Assembly: GCA_001801685.1 (NCBI GenBank)
Contig: MGYJ01000090.1
Location: forward strand, 1-64,000
Direction of reading: 5' to 3'
Origin: Gammaproteobacteria bacterium RIFCSPHIGHO2_12_FULL_63_22
Lineage (GTDB): Bacteria; Pseudomonadota; Gammaproteobacteria; Xanthomonadales; Xanthomonadaceae
DNA length: 64,000 nucleotides
The notes under the pieces were generated by a model. It made no database searches. It was not told where the DNA came from and saw only the letters and a list, made by a program, of their open reading frames with translations. Shown piece by piece: positions 50,195-59,258 of this stretch (positions are counted from its first letter, which is position 1; every line of letters begins with the position of its first letter). The position numbers and the translations under genes are program-made.

Positions 50195-50491
50195 TCAGAC
50201 TCGAGGCCCGCAGGCGGTGGTCAATTGCAGGATCGGAAGGAGCGTGTTCCAGCCGACGGTCTGGCACGCTTCATAAGCCAGAGCACGGCTTGATCTGACA
50301 AATCGCTGCGCTTCGCCCGTGCGCACGAACCCAGCGCGCTGGGTGGAGTTCCACTCGTGCACACGGGCAATCCACTCCAGATGACCAGGCGCCGGCTCCG
50401 GAAGGAAGGCTAGCTCGAGTGCGCCGTGGTCCCAGCGATCGACGTGGGTGATTTCGAGCTGATGGAAGAAGGCACTGGAAATCGAACGCAT
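50195..50491 (-). CDS. Small hypothetical protein
   Basis: A 98-residue frame starting MRSISSAFFHQLEITHVDRW and containing LEWIARVHEWNSTQRAGFV. The composition looks protein-like (aromatic and acidic residues spread evenly), but no family is recognised and the ribosome site is weak. Could be a relic. Confidence 0.4.
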   Translation of the reverse strand: MRSISSAFFHQLEITHVDRWDHGALELAFLPEPAPGHLEWIARVHEWNSTQRAGFVRTGEAQRFVRSSRALAYEACQTVGWNTLLPILQLTTACGPRV

Positions 50492-50738
50492 GGTTGCCTC
50501 GGAGCAGGGGGCATACCGCTATCCGGCACCAGTATGCGCAGTTGTGACTTTCGAGGGCCGACTGCAATGGTTCAGGAACCAGCTAACCCGCCCAGGGGAG
50601 AAGGGCAATCCGTCAGTTGGCCCGACTCCGGGCCACATTGTCCAAGGTAGTTCAATGATCCCGTAGCAGTCCTCGACGTTCAGAACGATACTTCGAACCC
50701 ATCGTTCTGCTGCCCACCACCACTCTAGGAGGAGTTCT

Positions 50739-51020
50739 ATGTCGTCAAGTTGGGACTACAAAGCGCTCGCCGCTGCAGGGGAAGAAGTCATAAGCACTCG
50801 GGAAGCCTATCGGTCTGCTTGCTCGGGACTTTGGCGCGCTGCCCTCGCAGCCCGGCCTCAGCTGGGCCAAATTCAAGTCACAATCGGCTGGACCGACGCG
50901 GGCGCTGCGGACTGGGTTGCCGATTGGCTGGCGGAGCCGATTGAGCCTGGAGATTGGCCAGGATGGTTGGACGACGTATTGCGGCGACTCCGCGGCGCGG
51001 CTGAGGGATTCAATGCCTGA
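50739..51020 (+). CDS. Small hypothetical protein with strong ribosome site
   Basis: A 93-residue protein rich in Trp and Ala (MSSSWDYKALAAAGEEVIS; WPGWLDDVLRRLRGAAEG). AGGAGGAG precedes ATG 50739, the clearest ribosome site in this part of the island, so it is probably expressed. No family recognised. It is the last gene before the junction region. Confidence 0.55.
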   Translation: MSSSWDYKALAAAGEEVISTREAYRSACSGLWRAALAARPQLGQIQVTIGWTDAGAADWVADWLAEPIEPGDWPGWLDDVLRRLRGAAEGFNA

Positions 51021-51413
51021 CTTGACGAGGTCAGTTTCGATGTGAGTTTTCCGGTTTGGGCAGAACTCACATCGATAGTGGTCCAAAACTCACATTGAAC
51101 GTGGTCCCGGGTATAGGCGACTGCCACCGAGGTAGTTCCTCAGAAGCAGTCAGCGAAGCAAATAGGGAATGTCGACGCAGAGGTCCTCACCTTGCGAACC
51201 AATTTGGGAAACCCTAGGCCGACGCTTTTGGCAGAGCTGATTTCTGTTGAATCAGGTACCGAATTGCTTCGGAGGGCTCTGTTCGTGTCCACTTTTCGGA
51301 ATTGCAAAGCTGCGATAAGGTCGGACGAGATGAACATATCCCCCTTCCTGATAGCCATAAAATACCTGAGTCACATTGGCAATTGGCTGTTTTTCTGTCC
51401 AGGTCAGCCTCAC
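51021..51413. other. Island/recJ junction region without a gene
   Basis: This 393-bp segment holds the repeated IS21-like end at 51038-51108 and then about 300 bp with a reading frame open into recJ but no recognisable protein. The recJ-like codons begin only near 51420. No transposase gene is present. Confidence 0.55.
51038..51108. repeat. IS21-like terminal repeat array (IS remnant)
   Basis: AACTCACATCGATAGTGGTCC (from 51064) and AACTCACATTGAACGTGGTCC (from 51087) are tandem copies with a 23-bp period. CGATGTGAGTT (51038-51048) is an 11-bp inverted copy of the repeat head. Multiple repeats of about 20 bp at each end are a feature of IS21-family elements, so this looks like one end of such an element with the rest gone or outside view. 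Family assignment is by pattern only. Confidence 0.45.
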
Positions 51414-52280
51414 ATGTCGCGTGTCAACGCCGCAGGCAGGCTTGAAGACATGGCCGTCGGCATCGAATGCCTGCTGACGGACGACGACACCCGCGCCCGC
51501 GAGCTTGCGCTCGTGCTCGACCGCATCAATGGCGAGAGGCGAGGGCGGCAACAGAGCATGCTCGAAGACGCCGAGGCTTCGCTGCCGCCACTGGCCGAGG
51601 GCGAGCCAATTCCGGCGGCGCTGGTGTTGTTTGACGAAGGTTGGCATCCAGGCGTGGTCGGGCTGGTCGCTTCCAAGATGAAGGATCGCGTCCATCGCCC
51701 CGTGCTCGCGTTCGCGTTGGCAGACCAAGGCAGCGAACTGCTGCGTGGTTCGGCGCGGTCGATCCCGGGCTTCCACGTGCGCGATGCCCTGGCTGCCGTG
51801 GACGCCGCGCATCCCGGCATGATCGAGCGCTTTGGCGGACATGCCATGGCCGCTGGCCTGAGCCTGCCGCGCGATCAACTGGTCGCGTTCCGGCAAGCCT
51901 TCATCGATCACGCACTGCGTTCACTCGACCCAGGCTTGCTCAGCGCCGAGCTGGCTAGCGACGGGCCGCTGGCGCTGGCCGAGATCGATCGGACGTTGGC
52001 GGAAGCCTTGCGCGACGCAGGGCCCTGGGGGCAGGGCTTCCCGCAACCGGTTTTCGACAACCAATTCGTGGTGCGCGACTACCGTGTGCTTGGCGAGCGC
52101 CACCTGAAGCTGTCACTTCAGCATGAGGATGGCGGTCCGCCGATTTCGGCAATCCATTTCGGCGGCTGGACCGGCGAGGCACCGCCCGGGCGGATGCGCG
52201 CCGCGTACCATCTCGCGCTCGACGACTATCGCGGCCGGGAAGGCGTGCAGTTGCTGCTGGTCCACTGGCAGCCCGCCTAG
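51414..52280 (+). pseudogene. recJ: 3' fragment of recJ (single-strand exonuclease)
   Basis: The reading frame matches RecJ only from RVNAAGRLEDMAVGIECLL, which lies in the middle of the family (about residue 280 of some 570). It includes LFDEGWHPGVVGLVASKMKD and ERFGGHAMAAGLSLP (DHHA1 nucleic-acid-binding motif) and the OB-like C-terminus. The N-terminal DHH catalytic domain is missing, so the fragment cannot be a nuclease. An ATG at 51414 could translate 288 residues. The upstream 300 bp is unrelated, which marks the break. In Xanthomonads recJ precedes prfB, as here. Confidence 0.85.
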
Positions 52281-52294
52281 ACGCTGGCGCACGC

Positions 52295-52300
52295 TATAAT
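52295..52300 (+). promoter_or_regulatory. Candidate -10 of prfB promoter
   Basis: A perfect TATAAT stands 33 bp before the prfB start in otherwise GC-rich DNA. No good -35 is seen at 16-18 bp. With recJ broken, this promoter would be needed to express prfB and lysS. Confidence 0.5.
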
Positions 52301-52333
52301 CGCGGCCTGTTTCCCTGCAAGATTCCGGACCCC

Positions 52334-53462
52334 ATGGAACTCAACCTCGACCGCCTACGCATCGCCGACCTCAAGAGCAGACTCGATTCGCTCCGGGGGT
52401 ATCTTTGACTTCGATAGCAAGGTAGAGCGACTCGAGGAAGTCAGCCGGGAGCTGGAAAATCCAGCCATCTGGAACGAACCCGAACGGGCGCAGGCCTTGG
52501 GCAAGGAACGAGCCACGCTGGAAAAGACCGTCAGCGAAATCCGGCTCAACACCGACGGCCTGGTCGAAGCGGCGGAATTGCTCGACATGGCAGAAGCCGA
52601 CGATGACGAAAGCACTGTGCGTGCCGTCATCGAAGACGTGGACAAGATCGCCGGCCGGGTCGAGAAACTCGAGTTCCGGCGGATGTTTTCCGGCGAGCTG
52701 GACAGTTCGAATTGCTTCGTCGACATCCAGGCCGGCGCCGGCGGCACCGAGGCGCAGGACTGGGCCGAGATGTTGTTGCGCATGTACCTGCGCTGGTGCG
52801 AGAACCGCGGCTGGAAGACCGAGCTGATGGAAGTCAGCGGCGGCGATGTCGCTGGCATCAAGAGTGCGACCTTTCGCGTCGAGGGCGACTATGCCTATGG
52901 CTGGCTGAAGACAGAGATCGGCGTGCACCGCCTGGTGCGGAAGTCGCCCTTCGATTCCGACAATCGCCGGCACACGTCCTTCACGTCGGTGTTCGTTTCG
53001 CCCGAGGTGGACGAGGACATCGAGATCGACATCAATCCTGCCGACCTGCGTACCGACGTGTATCGTTCGTCCGGCGCCGGCGGCCAGCACGTCAATAAGA
53101 CCGAATCGGCGGTCCGCATCACGCACATCCCGACCAACACCGTCGTCGCCTGCCAGACCGGCCGCAGCCAGCATGGCAACCGCGACACCGCCATGAAGAT
53201 GCTGAAGGCGAAGTTGTACGAGCTTGAAGTGCAGAAGCGCAACGTCGAGAAGAATGCACTGGAAGCGACCAAGTCGGACATCGGCTGGGGCAGCCAGATC
53301 CGCAATTACGTGCTCGACCAGAGCCGCATCAAGGATTTGCGTACCGGCATCGAACGCACCGATACTCAGAAAGTACTCGACGGCGACATCGATGAATTCG
53401 TCGAGGCGAGCCTCAAGGCCGGCTTGGCCGCCGGCTCAAAACGACTGGACGCTACGGCATGA
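52334..53462 (+). CDS. prfB: Peptide chain release factor 2, programmed +1 frameshift
   Basis: RF2 is encoded in two frames. The first 24 codons from ATG 52334 end at TGA 52406-52408; a +1 shift on CTT-TGA-C continues in the frame ending at 53462. The downstream part has [15 protein letters not shown] (the SPF stop-codon reader) and [16 protein letters not shown] (the GGQ motif that triggers hydrolysis). The full product is about 375 residues, normal for RF2. The stop overlaps the lysS start as ATGA. Confidence 0.95.
52395..52408 (+). promoter_or_regulatory. prfB programmed frameshift signal
   Basis: GGGGG-TAT-CTT-TGA-C: an internal Shine-Dalgarno-like G-run three bases before the slippery CTT and an in-frame UGA followed by C, the poor-termination context. 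This is the widely conserved autoregulatory site: low RF2 promotes the +1 shift. Confidence 0.95.
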
Positions 53463-54967
53463 ATGATTCCGCCCACCACGACGAAAACCAACTCATAGCC
53501 GAGCGGCGTTCGAAGCTGAAGGCGCTGCGCGAGCAGGGCATCGCGTTTCCCAATGACTTCAAGCGTGGCGATTACGCACAGGACCTGCAGGACCAGTTTG
53601 CCGACAAGGACACCTGGACCGCCGAAGCGCTGGAGGCCGATGGCAAGCGCGTGCAGATTGCCGGCCGACTCATGGCCAAGCGTGTGATGGGCAAGGCCAG
53701 TTTCGCCCAGTTGCAGGACATGAGCGGCCGCATCCAGCTGTATCTTTCGGCCGCGGACCTGGGCGAATCGTACGAAGCCTTCAAGGGTTGGGACGTCGGC
53801 GATATCGTCGGCGCCGCCGGCACGCTCACCCGCACGCGCACCGGCGAATTGTCGGTCAAGGCCAGCCAGCTGCGCTTGCTGACCAAGTCGCTGCGACCAC
53901 TGCCTGACAAGTGGCACGGCCTGTCGGATGTCGAGCAGCGCTACCGCCAGCGTTACGTCGACCTGATCGTGAATCCGGAGGCCCGCGAAGTTTTCATCAA
54001 GCGATCGAAGATCGTGTCGGCAATGCGTGGCTGGCTGGATTCCCGGCGCTTCCTGGAAGTGGAAACGCCGATGATGCATTACATCCCCGGTGGCGCCACG
54101 GCCAAGCCCTTCACCACGCACCACAACGCGCTCGGCCTCGACCTGTACCTTCGCGTCGCGCCCGAGTTGTACCTGAAGCGCCTGACCGTTGGCGGCCTCG
54201 AACGCGTCTACGAGATCAATCGCAATTTCCGCAACGAGGGCGTGTCCACGCGGCACAATCCCGAATTCACCATGCTCGAGTTGTACGAGGCCTACGCCAC
54301 CTACGACGAGGTGATGGACCTGACCGAAGGCATGATCCGCGACATCGCCAGCCAGGTGCTCGGCACGACGTCCCTGCATTGGGAAGGGCAGGCGATCGAC
54401 CTCGGTCCGCCGTTCCGTCGTTGGTCGATGACCGAAGCCGTGCTTGAGCACAATCCGGAAATCGCTCGCGGGGAACTGCGCGACCTCGAGGCCATGCGTC
54501 GTCATTGCCAGCGCCTGGGCGTGCGTTTCAAGCCGTCGTACGGCTGGGGCAAGCTGTTGCTCGAAGTATTCGAGAAGACCGTCGAACACACGCTGGTGCA
54601 ACCTACCTTCATCACCGACCATCCGGTGGAAGTCAGCCCGTTGGCGCGCGCCAACGACCTGGATCCGGAACTCACCGATCGCTTCGAACTGTTCGTCGGC
54701 GGCCGCGAACTGGCCAATGGTTTTTCCGAATTGAATGACGCCGAGGACCAGGCGGCACGCTTTGCCTCACAGGTGGAAGCGAAGGAAGGCGGAGACGACG
54801 AGGCGATGCATTTCGATGCCGATTACATTCGCGCACTGGAGGTCGGCTTGCCGCCAACCGGCGGGCTGGGCGTAGGCATCGACCGGCTGGTCATGCTGCT
54901 GACCGACTCGGCGTCCATCCGTGATGTGCTGCTGTTCCCGTACATGAGACCGGAATCCGCAGGCTGA
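53459..54967 (+). CDS. lysS: Lysyl-tRNA synthetase, class II
   Basis: A 502-residue enzyme. The N-terminal OB-fold anticodon-binding domain (about 60-150, [21 protein letters not shown]) is followed by the class II catalytic core with motif 2 ([17 protein letters not shown]) and motif 3 ([14 protein letters not shown]). It charges tRNA-Lys. Complete. Start ATG 53459 overlaps prfB. In Xanthomonas the same gene sits between prfB and rpfG. Confidence 0.96.
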   Translation: MNDSAHHDENQLIAERRSKLKALREQGIAFPNDFKRGDYAQDLQDQFADKDTWTAEALEADGKRVQIAGRLMAKRVMGKASFAQLQDMSGRIQLYLSAADLGESYEAFKGWDVGDIVGAAGTLTRTRTGELSVKASQLRLLTKSLRPLPDKWHGLSDVEQRYRQRYVDLIVNPEAREVFIKRSKIVSAMRGWLDSRRFLEVETPMMHYIPGGATAKPFTTHHNALGLDLYLRVAPELYLKRLTVGGLERVYEINRNFRNEGVSTRHNPEFTMLELYEAYATYDEVMDLTEGMIRDIASQVLGTTSLHWEGQAIDLGPPFRRWSMTEAVLEHNPEIARGELRDLEAMRRHCQRLGVRFKPSYGWGKLLLEVFEKTVEHTLVQPTFITDHPVEVSPLARANDLDPELTDRFELFVGGRELANGFSELNDAEDQAARFASQVEAKEGGDDEAMHFDADYIRALEVGLPPTGGLGVGIDRLVMLLTDSASIRDVLLFPYMRPESAG

Positions 54968-55042
54968 ATCACGCTGTGGATGCGCTTGCTGCCGGTTGAT
55001 CGCGCTATGCTGGGTTCGTAGAACGCGTCGGAGGGACCGATC

Positions 55043-56077
55043 ATGAACGTGTTGATCGTGGACGATCAGGCTTCGCAACGAGCGATCGTGCGCCACCTGA
55101 TCCAGGACATCGATGCGGACATCAAGATCAACGAGTTCGCTGATCCGGTGGAAGCGTTGCTGTTCACGCAGCAGGAACCACAGGATATGGTCATCCTCGA
55201 CTACCGGATGCCCAACATGGACGGGCTGGAGTTCGCCCGCCGTTTCCGCCGACCCCTGTCGCAACGCGACGTGCCCGTGATGCTGGTGACAGTGGTCGGC
55301 GATGAGCCCCTGCGCCAGGCGGCACTGGACGCGGGCATCATCGATTTCATGGTCAAGCCCATCCGCCCCCGCGAACTTCGCTCGCGCTGCAAGAACCTGC
55401 TCGACCTTCGCCAGCGGCAGCAGGCCCTGAAATCGCGCACCTACGCGCTCGAGCACAAGCTGCTTTCGGGTACGCATGAAATGGAGCAGCGCGAACTGGC
55501 GCTACTGACGCGGCTCGCGCGACTCGCCAGCCAGCGCGAAGGCGCCGACCTGCGCATCTTCGAGCGGATCTCTGCCCTGAGCGCGGTGCTGGCCGACGGG
55601 ATGGGCTTGGGCGACCAGTACAGTCGCAGCATCGAACACGCGGCGCAGTTGCACGACATCGGCAATATCGGCGTGCCCGACGCCATCCTCAACCAGCCGG
55701 GCCCGTTGCTGCCGGAAGAGCGACTGCTGATGCAGCAGCACACCGTGCTCGGCCACGAAGCCCTGCAAGGTGGCAGTGGCTTGCTGCAACTGAGTGCCGA
55801 GATTGCGCTGGGCCACCACGAGCACTGGAACGGCGCCGGCTATCCGCACGGCCTGGCCGGCGAGCGCATCCCGCTCTCGGCCCGGATCGTTGCGGTCGCG
55901 GACGTGCTGGATGCCTTGCTCAGCGATCGCCCTTATCGCGCCGCATGGCCGATTCGCCAGGCGCTGGACTTTGTGCAATCGCAGGCTGGCCTGCAATTCG
56001 ATCCGGGAATCGTCATGGTCCTGGCCTCTCGCGAGGCTGCCATAATTGCAACCCACCAGGCCTTCGAGTCCGTCTAG
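55043..56077 (+). CDS. rpfG: RpfG: response regulator with HD-GYP phosphodiesterase domain
   Basis: A 344-residue protein. The receiver domain (1-125) has phospho-acceptor Asp53 in VILDYRMPN and DD at 7-8. The C-terminal HD-GYP domain has AAQLHDIGNIGVPDAIL and HHEHWNGAGYPHGL, with metal and substrate residues. It degrades cyclic di-GMP when phosphorylated by RpfC, linking the DSF signal to gene expression. GGAGG precedes ATG 55043. The gap to rpfC is 39 bp, with no rpfH between them. Confidence 0.95.
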   Translation: MNVLIVDDQASQRAIVRHLIQDIDADIKINEFADPVEALLFTQQEPQDMVILDYRMPNMDGLEFARRFRRPLSQRDVPVMLVTVVGDEPLRQAALDAGIIDFMVKPIRPRELRSRCKNLLDLRQRQQALKSRTYALEHKLLSGTHEMEQRELALLTRLARLASQREGADLRIFERISALSAVLADGMGLGDQYSRSIEHAAQLHDIGNIGVPDAILNQPGPLLPEERLLMQQHTVLGHEALQGGSGLLQLSAEIALGHHEHWNGAGYPHGLAGERIPLSARIVAVADVLDALLSDRPYRAAWPIRQALDFVQSQAGLQFDPGIVMVLASREAAIIATHQAFESV

Positions 56078-56116
56078 GCCTTCCTTGCCCCCTGAATCGA
56101 GACCGCGAGCCTGACC

Positions 56117-58264
56117 GTGAAACGGCGCATTGGCATCCTTTTCGAGCGATTCCGCAACCGTGCCGACAGCGAGCACGAGCAAGCCTTGGTGCGCCTCGTC
56201 ATTGCCTCGCTGATCCTGGCTTACCTGTGGGGCTTGAGCCACGTGGGCGGTTCGCGTGGCGAAGACGTGCAGCCGATGTTGCTGGTGATGTTCGCCGAAA
56301 CGCTGGTGGGCGTCGGCCTGGTCGCGTTGATCCTGATCCGTCCTTCCGTCTCACATGCGCGACGGTGGACGGGCATGTTTGCCGACTACGGCACGCTGAC
56401 GGCACTCATGCTGCTGAGCCCGGTTGCACTGGCGCCGCTCTACATCATCGTGTTGTGGGTGACCATCGGCAACGGATTGCGCTATGGCCGGAATTACCTG
56501 GTTGCGGCGACGGCGCTGGCCTTGTCGAGCTTCCTGCTGGTGGTCGTGGAATCACCTTATTGGCGGCAGCAGCCGATGCTGGCGACCGGCCTGCTGATCG
56601 GCCTGGTCGCGATCCCCGTCTACATGGCGTCGCTGCTGCGCGCCCTCGACAGGGCCGTGGAAGAGGCCCGCCGCGCTAATGCGGCGAAGTCCCGTTTCCT
56701 GGCGACGATGAGCCATGAGTTTCGTTCCCCGCTGAACGGCATCATCGGCATGTCCGAACTGCTGCAGGGCACCCGGATGGGACCCGAGCAACGCGAGTAT
56801 GCCGATGTGGTGCACGCCTCGGCGCAGACGCTGCTGCTGATGGTGGACGAAGTGCTCGACATCTCGGCCATCGAGGCGGGCAAGTTGCGCCGCAAGGATG
56901 CCGATTTCAACCTGCACGAACTGGTCGGCAGGGTCGCCACGATGGTGCAACCGCCAGCCCAGGAAAAGGGCCTGCAATTGCGTACGCGGATCGCCGACGA
57001 TGTGCCGGTGCGCCTGCACGGCGACGGGGCGCACCTGACGCAGATCCTGTTGAACCTCATGCATAACGCCGTGAAGTTCACCGAACGTGGGTCGGTCAAC
57101 CTGGTGGTGATGTTGGTCTCGTCGAACGGCCAGGACCTGACCCTGGAATTTTCGGTGCGCGACACGGGAATCGGTATTCCCGCCGCGGACAAGGAACGAA
57201 TCTTCGGCGCCTTCGAACAGGTCGAGAGTGGTCCGGGCAGGCGCTTTGGCGGCACGGGATTGGGTACCACGATCGCCAAGACCCTCACCCAACTGCTTGA
57301 CGGCCGGATAGGCGTGGAAGACAACCCGGGCGGGGGCAGTCATTTCTGGGTGGAGTTGCCGTTCCGTGCGCTGGACTCGGCCGATGTGGTCGAACCTGCG
57401 CGGGCCAGCAAGATCGTGGCCATCGACGATCCCTTCGTGCGCCATCGCGCGCGCGTCCGTTCCTTGCGAATCCTGGTTGCTGACGACCAGCAGGCCAATC
57501 GCACGGTGTTGTGCCGGATACTGGAACGGGCCGGCCATCGCGTGCAGCAGGCCAGCGATGGCGAGCAAGCGCTCGACCTGCTGGAATCGGACGCCATCGA
57601 CCTGGCGATCGTGGACATGCACATGCCGCGGTTCACGGGGTTGGATGTGTTGCGGCAACTTCGCTACATGCAGGCGGGTGGACGGCAGACACCGGTGATC
57701 GTACTCAGCGCCGACGCAACCGCGCAGGCCGAACGCGACGCCATCGAAGCGGGTGCCCCGGCTTTCCTTACCAAGCCGGTGATGGTGGCCCGTTTGCTCG
57801 AGACGATCGCCGACCTGACCAGCCCCGGCAGGCTTGGGCGGGCGCGGCCATCCGTGGAGGCCAGCCGTCCCAGCATGAGCTCCGCCGTGCTCGAGGAACT
57901 TGCAGGCATGCAACTGGGCGATGCCTTCCTTCGCGAATTCGTTGAGCAATGCATCAAGGATGCCGACGCCTGCCTGGTCCAGCTGCGCAGCCAGTCGGCG
58001 GTGCGGGCCTGGGCGGATTGTCGCGAGACGGCGCATGCACTCAAGGGCATTGCCGAGAACCTGGGCGCGCAGATGGTTTCCGAACGCTGCCAGCAAATCA
58101 TGCGCGCGACGGACGAAGCCCTCAGCAGGGAACTGGGCCGTCAGTTGGGTGACCTCGAGGCACAGCTATTGGTGGTTGCGGAGCAAGCGCGCCGCCAGGC
58201 CATCCAGCTGGGTCAGCCGGGCATGGCAAGCCCCGGCGCAGCGCCAGGTCCGGAAATTGCGTAA
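56117..58264 (+). CDS. rpfC: RpfC: hybrid sensor histidine kinase for DSF
   Basis: A 715-residue protein. The first 190 residues hold about five membrane helices that sense the signal. A HisKA domain ([11 protein letters not shown], His200), HATPase ([19 protein letters not shown]), a receiver domain (Asp500 in IVDMHMP) and a C-terminal Hpt domain (His640 in [13 protein letters not shown]) follow. This is the RpfC order, and phosphate passes His-Asp-His to RpfG. Xanthomonas RpfC also binds and restrains RpfF. Start GTG 56117. Confidence 0.95.
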   Translation: MKRRIGILFERFRNRADSEHEQALVRLVIASLILAYLWGLSHVGGSRGEDVQPMLLVMFAETLVGVGLVALILIRPSVSHARRWTGMFADYGTLTALMLLSPVALAPLYIIVLWVTIGNGLRYGRNYLVAATALALSSFLLVVVESPYWRQQPMLATGLLIGLVAIPVYMASLLRALDRAVEEARRANAAKSRFLATMSHEFRSPLNGIIGMSELLQGTRMGPEQREYADVVHASAQTLLLMVDEVLDISAIEAGKLRRKDADFNLHELVGRVATMVQPPAQEKGLQLRTRIADDVPVRLHGDGAHLTQILLNLMHNAVKFTERGSVNLVVMLVSSNGQDLTLEFSVRDTGIGIPAADKERIFGAFEQVESGPGRRFGGTGLGTTIAKTLTQLLDGRIGVEDNPGGGSHFWVELPFRALDSADVVEPARASKIVAIDDPFVRHRARVRSLRILVADDQQANRTVLCRILERAGHRVQQASDGEQALDLLESDAIDLAIVDMHMPRFTGLDVLRQLRYMQAGGRQTPVIVLSADATAQAERDAIEAGAPAFLTKPVMVARLLETIADLTSPGRLGRARPSVEASRPSMSSAVLEELAGMQLGDAFLREFVEQCIKDADACLVQLRSQSAVRAWADCRETAHALKGIAENLGAQMVSERCQQIMRATDEALSRELGRQLGDLEAQLLVVAEQARRQAIQLGQPGMASPGAAPGPEIA

Positions 58265-58285
58265 CCAGAAGCGTGTGATTCGGAA

Positions 58286-59155
58286 CTAGGCAACACCCGC
58301 GCGTTTTTGCTGCGCGCGAATCAAGCGCTCCATCGTCTTCAGTCCGCGGTCACCCAGGCGCATGGCCGCGTCCACCCATTCGGTGGTAACTGCGAGCAAC
58401 TCATCCAGGCTGACCGGACGGCAGGCCTGGCGCACGGCATTCATCGACCGCAGTGCATTGCCGATGCGCTGGTGCTTCCGGATCTGTTCGCGGGCGGCCA
58501 TCAGGCCCTCGCCACGCGGGACGACCTGGTCCACGACGCCCATTCGCAGCAGCTCCTCGACGGGGTAGATGCGTGCATCGAGCATCATCCGTTCGGCCTG
58601 TATCGGCGTCACCCGACGGGTCAGGAAGGTATAGGCGCCCATGCCGGGGAACAGATCGAACAACACTTCCGGAAAGCCCATGCCACAACCTTCCTCGGCG
58701 ATGATGGTGTGGCAGCACAGCGCGGCCTCGAATCCGCCACCGAGCGCGTCGCCCTGCACGACGGCAATGCTGTGCACGCGATCCTCATAGAGGCGCGAAA
58801 AATTGTAGGCGACCTCGACGCACAGCCGCGCATATTCAAGCAGTCGTCCGCGGTTGCCGCTGCGGATCAGGCTCGCGAACAGCGCCAGGTCGCCGCCGAG
58901 ATTGAACACGGACGCATCCGATGCCAGTACCAGGTGGTGGATGCCGGATTCGCTACCGCTGTCGGCTGCAATTTTTCGCCGGACGCCTTCCTGCGCGCGC
59001 TTCATTTCATGCAGCAGGCGTTCTGAAAAACAGGGGTGGTAGGCCGTGGGGTCGCCGCTGTGCATGAAGCACCAGTCGGTTTGCTGGAGGTTTTCGCCCG
59101 ACAGGCGCACCAGCGGAGCGGAAGCGGGGGCAAACGCAAGATCGACGACAGACAT
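58286..59155 (-). CDS. rpfF: RpfF: DSF synthase of the enoyl-CoA hydratase family
   Basis: A 289-residue crotonase-fold enzyme, the same length as Xanthomonas RpfF. The two catalytic glutamates are visible: Glu143 in GGGFEAAL and Glu163 in MGFPEVLF, with oxyanion residues near them. It makes cis-2-unsaturated fatty acids from acyl-ACP. AGGAG precedes ATG 59155. It is convergent with rpfC (21 bp between stops), the usual arrangement. Confidence 0.95.
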   Translation of the reverse strand: MSVVDLAFAPASAPLVRLSGENLQQTDWCFMHSGDPTAYHPCFSERLLHEMKRAQEGVRRKIAADSGSESGIHHLVLASDASVFNLGGDLALFASLIRSGNRGRLLEYARLCVEVAYNFSRLYEDRVHSIAVVQGDALGGGFEAALCCHTIIAEEGCGMGFPEVLFDLFPGMGAYTFLTRRVTPIQAERMMLDARIYPVEELLRMGVVDQVVPRGEGLMAAREQIRKHQRIGNALRSMNAVRQACRPVSLDELLAVTTEWVDAAMRLGDRGLKTMERLIRAQQKRAGVA

Positions 59156-59258
59156 GGCAGTACTCCTGTGAAGGAATCGGCGAACCATGGCCCGGGGGGC
59201 GGTTCGGCCCGAGTGTACACCTGCGTCGTGAGCCGCCAAGGCGCCGTAGCGCCCACTT

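Noticed and set aside
53366-54622. 418-codon minus-strand frame opposite lysS
   Set aside because: Shadow frame; lysS is unambiguous.
56552-58096. 514-codon minus-strand frame opposite rpfC
   Set aside because: Shadow frame; rpfC is complete with all catalytic residues.
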